Assembly: GCA_036744005.1 (NCBI GenBank) | Contig: DAINOJ010000024.1 | Location: 1 to 24,215, forward strand | DNA from: CALCNS01 sp937897315 | Lineage (GTDB): Bacteria; Bacillota; JAAYKD01 | Direction of reading: 5' to 3' | DNA length: 24,215 bases | Shown: positions 21,885 through 24,215 of the stretch, in pieces | Layout of the letters: every line of letters starts with the position of its first letter | How positions within the stretch are numbered: the first letter of the stretch is position 1 | Notes under the pieces: model-generated | Told to the model about the DNA's origin: nothing | The model's input: only the letters and a program-made list of their open reading frames with translations | The model's database searches: none | Translations under genes and position numbers: made by a program

Positions 21885-22937
21885 TTACTCCTTTTCATTT
21901 TTTGTTTTTAGCATTTGGAAAACTTCTTGTAAGAACGATTCAACCAATTTCTCCTGCGTTGCCCATGATGTAACGAAACGAATCACCGAATGGTTGTGGT
22001 CAAACGGTCCCCACACTTCGAATCTTGCGATTTGCTTCAAATCCTCAATCATTTTATTGCTAAAGATGGGAAAGATCTGATTGGTTGCTGATTCATTTAA
22101 GAAAGAAACGCCCATATTCTTTAATTCGCTTTGAAGTTTATCTGCCATGTGGTTTGCATGTGCTGCAATACTCAAATACAAATCGTTCTGAATCAAAGCC
22201 AAATACTGTACTCCCAATAATCGTCCTTTGGCAAGTAAGCCACCACGTTGCTTGATCAAATAACGAAAATCTTCTTGAAGCTCAGTGTTGACTATTATTA
22301 AAGCCTCCCCAAAGAGTGCTCCGTTTTTTGTGCCACCAATATAGAAAGCATCTGTTACCCTAGCAAGATCTTCTATTTGAACATCATTTCCTCTTCCTGT
22401 CAAAGCGGTTCCTAATCGAGCTCCATCTAGATACAAATAGAGCTTTCTTTCCTGGCAGAAAGCATATAGACTGCTCAATTCCGAGAGGCTGTATATGGTT
22501 CCTACTTCAGTGGCATTAGAAATAAAGACAATTTTCGGCTGAACCATGTGTTCATCCTTATGCTCATCTAAGACGGGTTGAATCAAGCTTGGAGATAGCT
22601 TCCCATTGGGAGTGTCCACGGATAGAATTTTATGACCGGTAGCTTCTATCGCCCCCGTCTCATGTACAAAGATATGTCCGCTTTTTGCGGCAATCACAGC
22701 TTGATGTGGTCTTAACCAAGCCGAGAGAGAGGTAAGATTTACTTGCGTTCCCCCCACAAAAAAATGCACTTCAGACTGAGGAGCTGCAACCTTCTGTTTT
22801 AGTAATTGGGCAGCTGCTACACAAAATTCATCTAATCCATAGCCAACCGTTTGCTTCATATTTGTTTCAGTCAAAGCTTTTAATACTTGAGGATGAGCTC
22901 CCTCACTGTAGTCATTCATAAAAAAATACATCTTCAT
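21885..22937 (-). CDS. ltaE: Threonine aldolase / beta-eliminating lyase family PLP enzyme
   Basis: 350-residue fold-type I PLP enzyme of the low-specificity L-threonine aldolase group (cleaves threonine to glycine and acetaldehyde). It shows the opening NDYSEGAHPQVLKAL, GGTQVN (62-67, phosphate loop), the HETGAIEATGHK ring-stacking region (92-103), D171 and R174 in DGARLG, and the Schiff-base lysine K204 in GGTKNG. Related beta-eliminating lyases share these motifs, so the substrate is not certain. ATG 22937 follows AAGGAAG. It lies 27 bases after the acetamidase gene, in the same unit. Confidence 0.88.
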   Translation of the reverse strand: MKMYFFMNDYSEGAHPQVLKALTETNMKQTVGYGLDEFCVAAAQLLKQKVAAPQSEVHFFVGGTQVNLTSLSAWLRPHQAVIAAKSGHIFVHETGAIEATGHKILSVDTPNGKLSPSLIQPVLDEHKDEHMVQPKIVFISNATEVGTIYSLSELSSLYAFCQERKLYLYLDGARLGTALTGRGNDVQIEDLARVTDAFYIGGTKNGALFGEALIIVNTELQEDFRYLIKQRGGLLAKGRLLGVQYLALIQNDLYLSIAAHANHMADKLQSELKNMGVSFLNESATNQIFPIFSNKMIEDLKQIARFEVWGPFDHNHSVIRFVTSWATQEKLVESFLQEVFQMLKTKNEKE

Positions 22938-22964
22938 TCGCTTCCTTTTCTTTTATCCTACCAA

Positions 22965-23861
22965 TTAGGGGAGTCGATATCCGTACTGCTCCAGCACTTT
23001 CACAGGGAAACTCATTCGAACTGTTTTTAGTGGGTCGACCACCTGACAAATTGTCATATGTGACAATAACGACATGAGCATAGCTACGCGATTGATGCTT
23101 TGCTTTGTAGCAACAAGCAAGAACTCGTGCATTTTTTCTGATGCCAATCTTGACGCCTCATCTAAAGTATTTGCTGATTGAATTGTCATGACTTGATCAT
23201 CCACTACCAAGAAAGGCGTAGGTAAGTATCTTTCTTTGATGACACTCACTTTCAAGGTTACTTTTCCCCTTGTCTCCAGTCCGCAAATCATGACTTCGCC
23301 ATCGGCCATTAGTGCATGAAGATCACCTAAAGCAAGAAGTGCACCCTCTGTATGAACCGGTAAATACAAGCTTGAACCCGCTTGTATTAAGCGACAGTCC
23401 ATATTTCCTCCGTGTTCTCGCGGTGTATCCGTTTTAACAGCATCCCCATTTTTTGGTGTTGTTCCTATAACTCCAATCATAGGGTCCGTTTTCAATACCA
23501 AGTGTTCATCAAATCTAAACTGATTCCCATTTATAGAGAAAATCCGAACTTCTTTTTCTTTAATAATTCCTGTAAGCCCACCGTCAGTAATGGAGGTTCT
23601 CATTACACCTGTTGGTGCCACTTGAATATCTATTATGTCTACTTTTAAAAGATCACCCGGCTTTGCTTCGTAAACAAAAAGTGGTCCCGTCGCTGGATTA
23701 GCAAATTTTCTTGCTAAAGGATCGTCTTTTTCAGAGATCACACTATCGTCGTAACAGTCCCGAGTGTGGAAAATTACAGTTTCACCATCATGGCAATAGG
23801 CTGCCGGAGGATTTGAATCTTGTAGTACGTCCACGACATGCTCTCTTTTAATTTCAATCAT
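22965..23861 (-). CDS. Acetamidase/formamidase family amidohydrolase
   Basis: 298-residue member of the FmdA/AmdA family, which hydrolyses acetamide or formamide to ammonia and the acid. Typical segments: NPATGPLFVYEAKPGDLLKVDI (in parts), MIGVIGTTP (the conserved mid-protein turn), TPREHGGNMDCRLI (metal-site region), LALGDLHALMADGEV and GLETRG. The first in-frame ATG is at 23879, but AGGAGG lies six bases before the ATG at 23861, which also lines up with the family start IEIKREHVV. It has a clear promoter (23887-23915) and leads a three-gene unit. Confidence 0.92.
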   Translation of the reverse strand: MIEIKREHVVDVLQDSNPPAAYCHDGETVIFHTRDCYDDSVISEKDDPLARKFANPATGPLFVYEAKPGDLLKVDIIDIQVAPTGVMRTSITDGGLTGIIKEKEVRIFSINGNQFRFDEHLVLKTDPMIGVIGTTPKNGDAVKTDTPREHGGNMDCRLIQAGSSLYLPVHTEGALLALGDLHALMADGEVMICGLETRGKVTLKVSVIKERYLPTPFLVVDDQVMTIQSANTLDEASRLASEKMHEFLLVATKQSINRVAMLMSLLSHMTICQVVDPLKTVRMSFPVKVLEQYGYRLP

Positions 23862-23886
23862 GGTATCCCTCCTATCCATTTTGTTT

Positions 23887-23915
23887 AGTATATCAATTGA
23901 AGAAATGAATGTAAA
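23887..23915 (-). promoter_or_regulatory. Promoter of the acetamidase unit
   Basis: TTTACA (23910-23915), 17-base spacer, TATACT (23887-23892) on the minus strand; five of six bases match in each box. The start codon is 26 bases downstream. Confidence 0.85.
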
Positions 23916-23925
23916 GGAAAAGCTG

Positions 23926-24157
23926 CACTTTGCTATCTGAGGAAGGTTAGATGAGCCTTAACCTGACTCTTCGCCGGTCCTTTGCACTTCAAACCGTTGC
24001 TTAAGGATAAGGCTGTGGCGAGGGTAATCTTAACATATTGCGGTATAGAGACCGAGCAGAAAACTTCTCGGAGGGAGCCTCTGAGCGTAGCTCGGGAGCG
24101 ACCGCAGGGACGTTTTTGCGGAGGTGCTTTAGCCTGATTCATTGCTAATACAAAGTG
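23926..24157. repeat. GC-richer hairpin-rich non-coding element (candidate dispersed repeat or RNA)
   Basis: This stretch has no convincing gene and differs in composition from the neighbours. It contains a chain of small inverted repeats: AGGTTA/TAACCT (23944-23964), CCGAG/CTCGG (24052-24071), a 7-bp stem with GTA loop (24080-24096), and CCGCA/TGCGG (24102-24121). Short inverted ends CACTTTG (23926-23932) and CAAAGTG (24151-24157) bound it. On the minus strand an 82-codon frame (23933-24181) reads through it, including RSRATLRGSLREVF, a phrase that I associate with spurious proteins over repeats in Bacillota genomes. It may be a MITE-like repeat or a structured RNA. Confidence 0.45.
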
Positions 24158-24164
24158 AATATAG

Positions 24165-24207
24165 AAAAAAGCAGAACACACAAATGAATGTGTGTTCTGC
24201 TTTTTTT
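24165..24207. terminator. Perfect bidirectional terminator at the right edge
   Basis: AAAAAAGCAGAACACACA (24165-24182) and its exact complement ending in TTTTTTT (24189-24206) flank a 6-base loop. It has a T-tract on both strands, so it can end a minus-strand gene entering from the right and any plus-strand RNA made across 23.9-24.16 kb. Confidence 0.93.
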
Positions 24208-24215
24208 GTTGCCCG

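Noticed and set aside
23933..24181. 82-codon minus-strand open frame at the right edge
   Set aside because: It starts within the terminator hairpin, has no plausible ribosome binding site, and its translation follows hairpins of the repeat-like segment; composition is unlike a real protein.
1..24215. CRISPR array, tRNA or insertion sequence
   Set aside because: No regularly spaced repeats, no tRNA-like cloverleaf or 3' TTCGAATC arm, and no transposase were seen on either strand.

Overview
The window is a chromosomal stretch from a low-to-moderate GC Gram-positive anaerobe-type bacterium, most likely a member of the Clostridia (Bacillota). The evidence is the conserved gene order (Maf-RadC-MreC-MreD-PBP2-MinD-RodA, the TIGR03960/TIGR03936 radical-SAM pair, L21-Prp-L27-Obg, YhbY-YqeK-LCP-RsfS), the L27 N-terminal extension paired with its Prp protease, a DUF4321 protein, and strong AGGAGG-type ribosome binding sites. 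The genus cannot be fixed from sequence alone. All but one of the genes lie on the minus strand, so the biological reading direction is right to left.

Region 15.7-8.8 kb (minus) is a cell-shape, division and envelope operon: DUF4321 membrane protein, maf, radC, mreC, mreD, mrdA (PBP2), minD and rodA. Many joints are 4-nt stop/start overlaps. Compared with the usual clostridial order, mreB (between radC and mreC), minC and minE (on either side of minD) are not here. An MFS exporter with its own promoter and terminator (8.8-7.5 kb) separates this operon from the radical-SAM pair (7.45-4.9 kb).

Region 4.9-0.1 kb (minus) is a ribosome and assembly cluster driven by a consensus promoter and an L21-leader-like RNA: rplU, prp, rpmA, obgE, yhbY, yqeK, an LCP-family wall-polymer ligase and rsfS. 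nadD, usually next to yqeK, is absent. At the left edge an extended -10 promoter points off the window and is followed by what looks like the first bases of a T-box leader (perhaps for leuS).

Region 15.9-17.9 kb is the only plus-strand gene, an S9-family oligopeptidase. It converges on an accessory minus-strand operon through a perfect bidirectional terminator. That operon (21.2-18.0 kb) carries a YchF-like DUF933/TGS GTPase, a cupin, an SPFH protein with two zinc ribbons, and an iron-sulfur-flavoprotein-like protein with a His-rich tail. The next unit (23.9-21.3 kb) carries an acetamidase/formamidase, a threonine-aldolase-like PLP enzyme and a nitroreductase, behind a good promoter and ending in a strong terminator.

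The last 300 bases (23.9-24.2 kb) hold no convincing gene. They contain a GC-richer, hairpin-rich segment that looks like a dispersed repeat or an RNA, followed by a perfect bidirectional terminator. I see no insertion sequence, tRNA, rRNA or CRISPR array.
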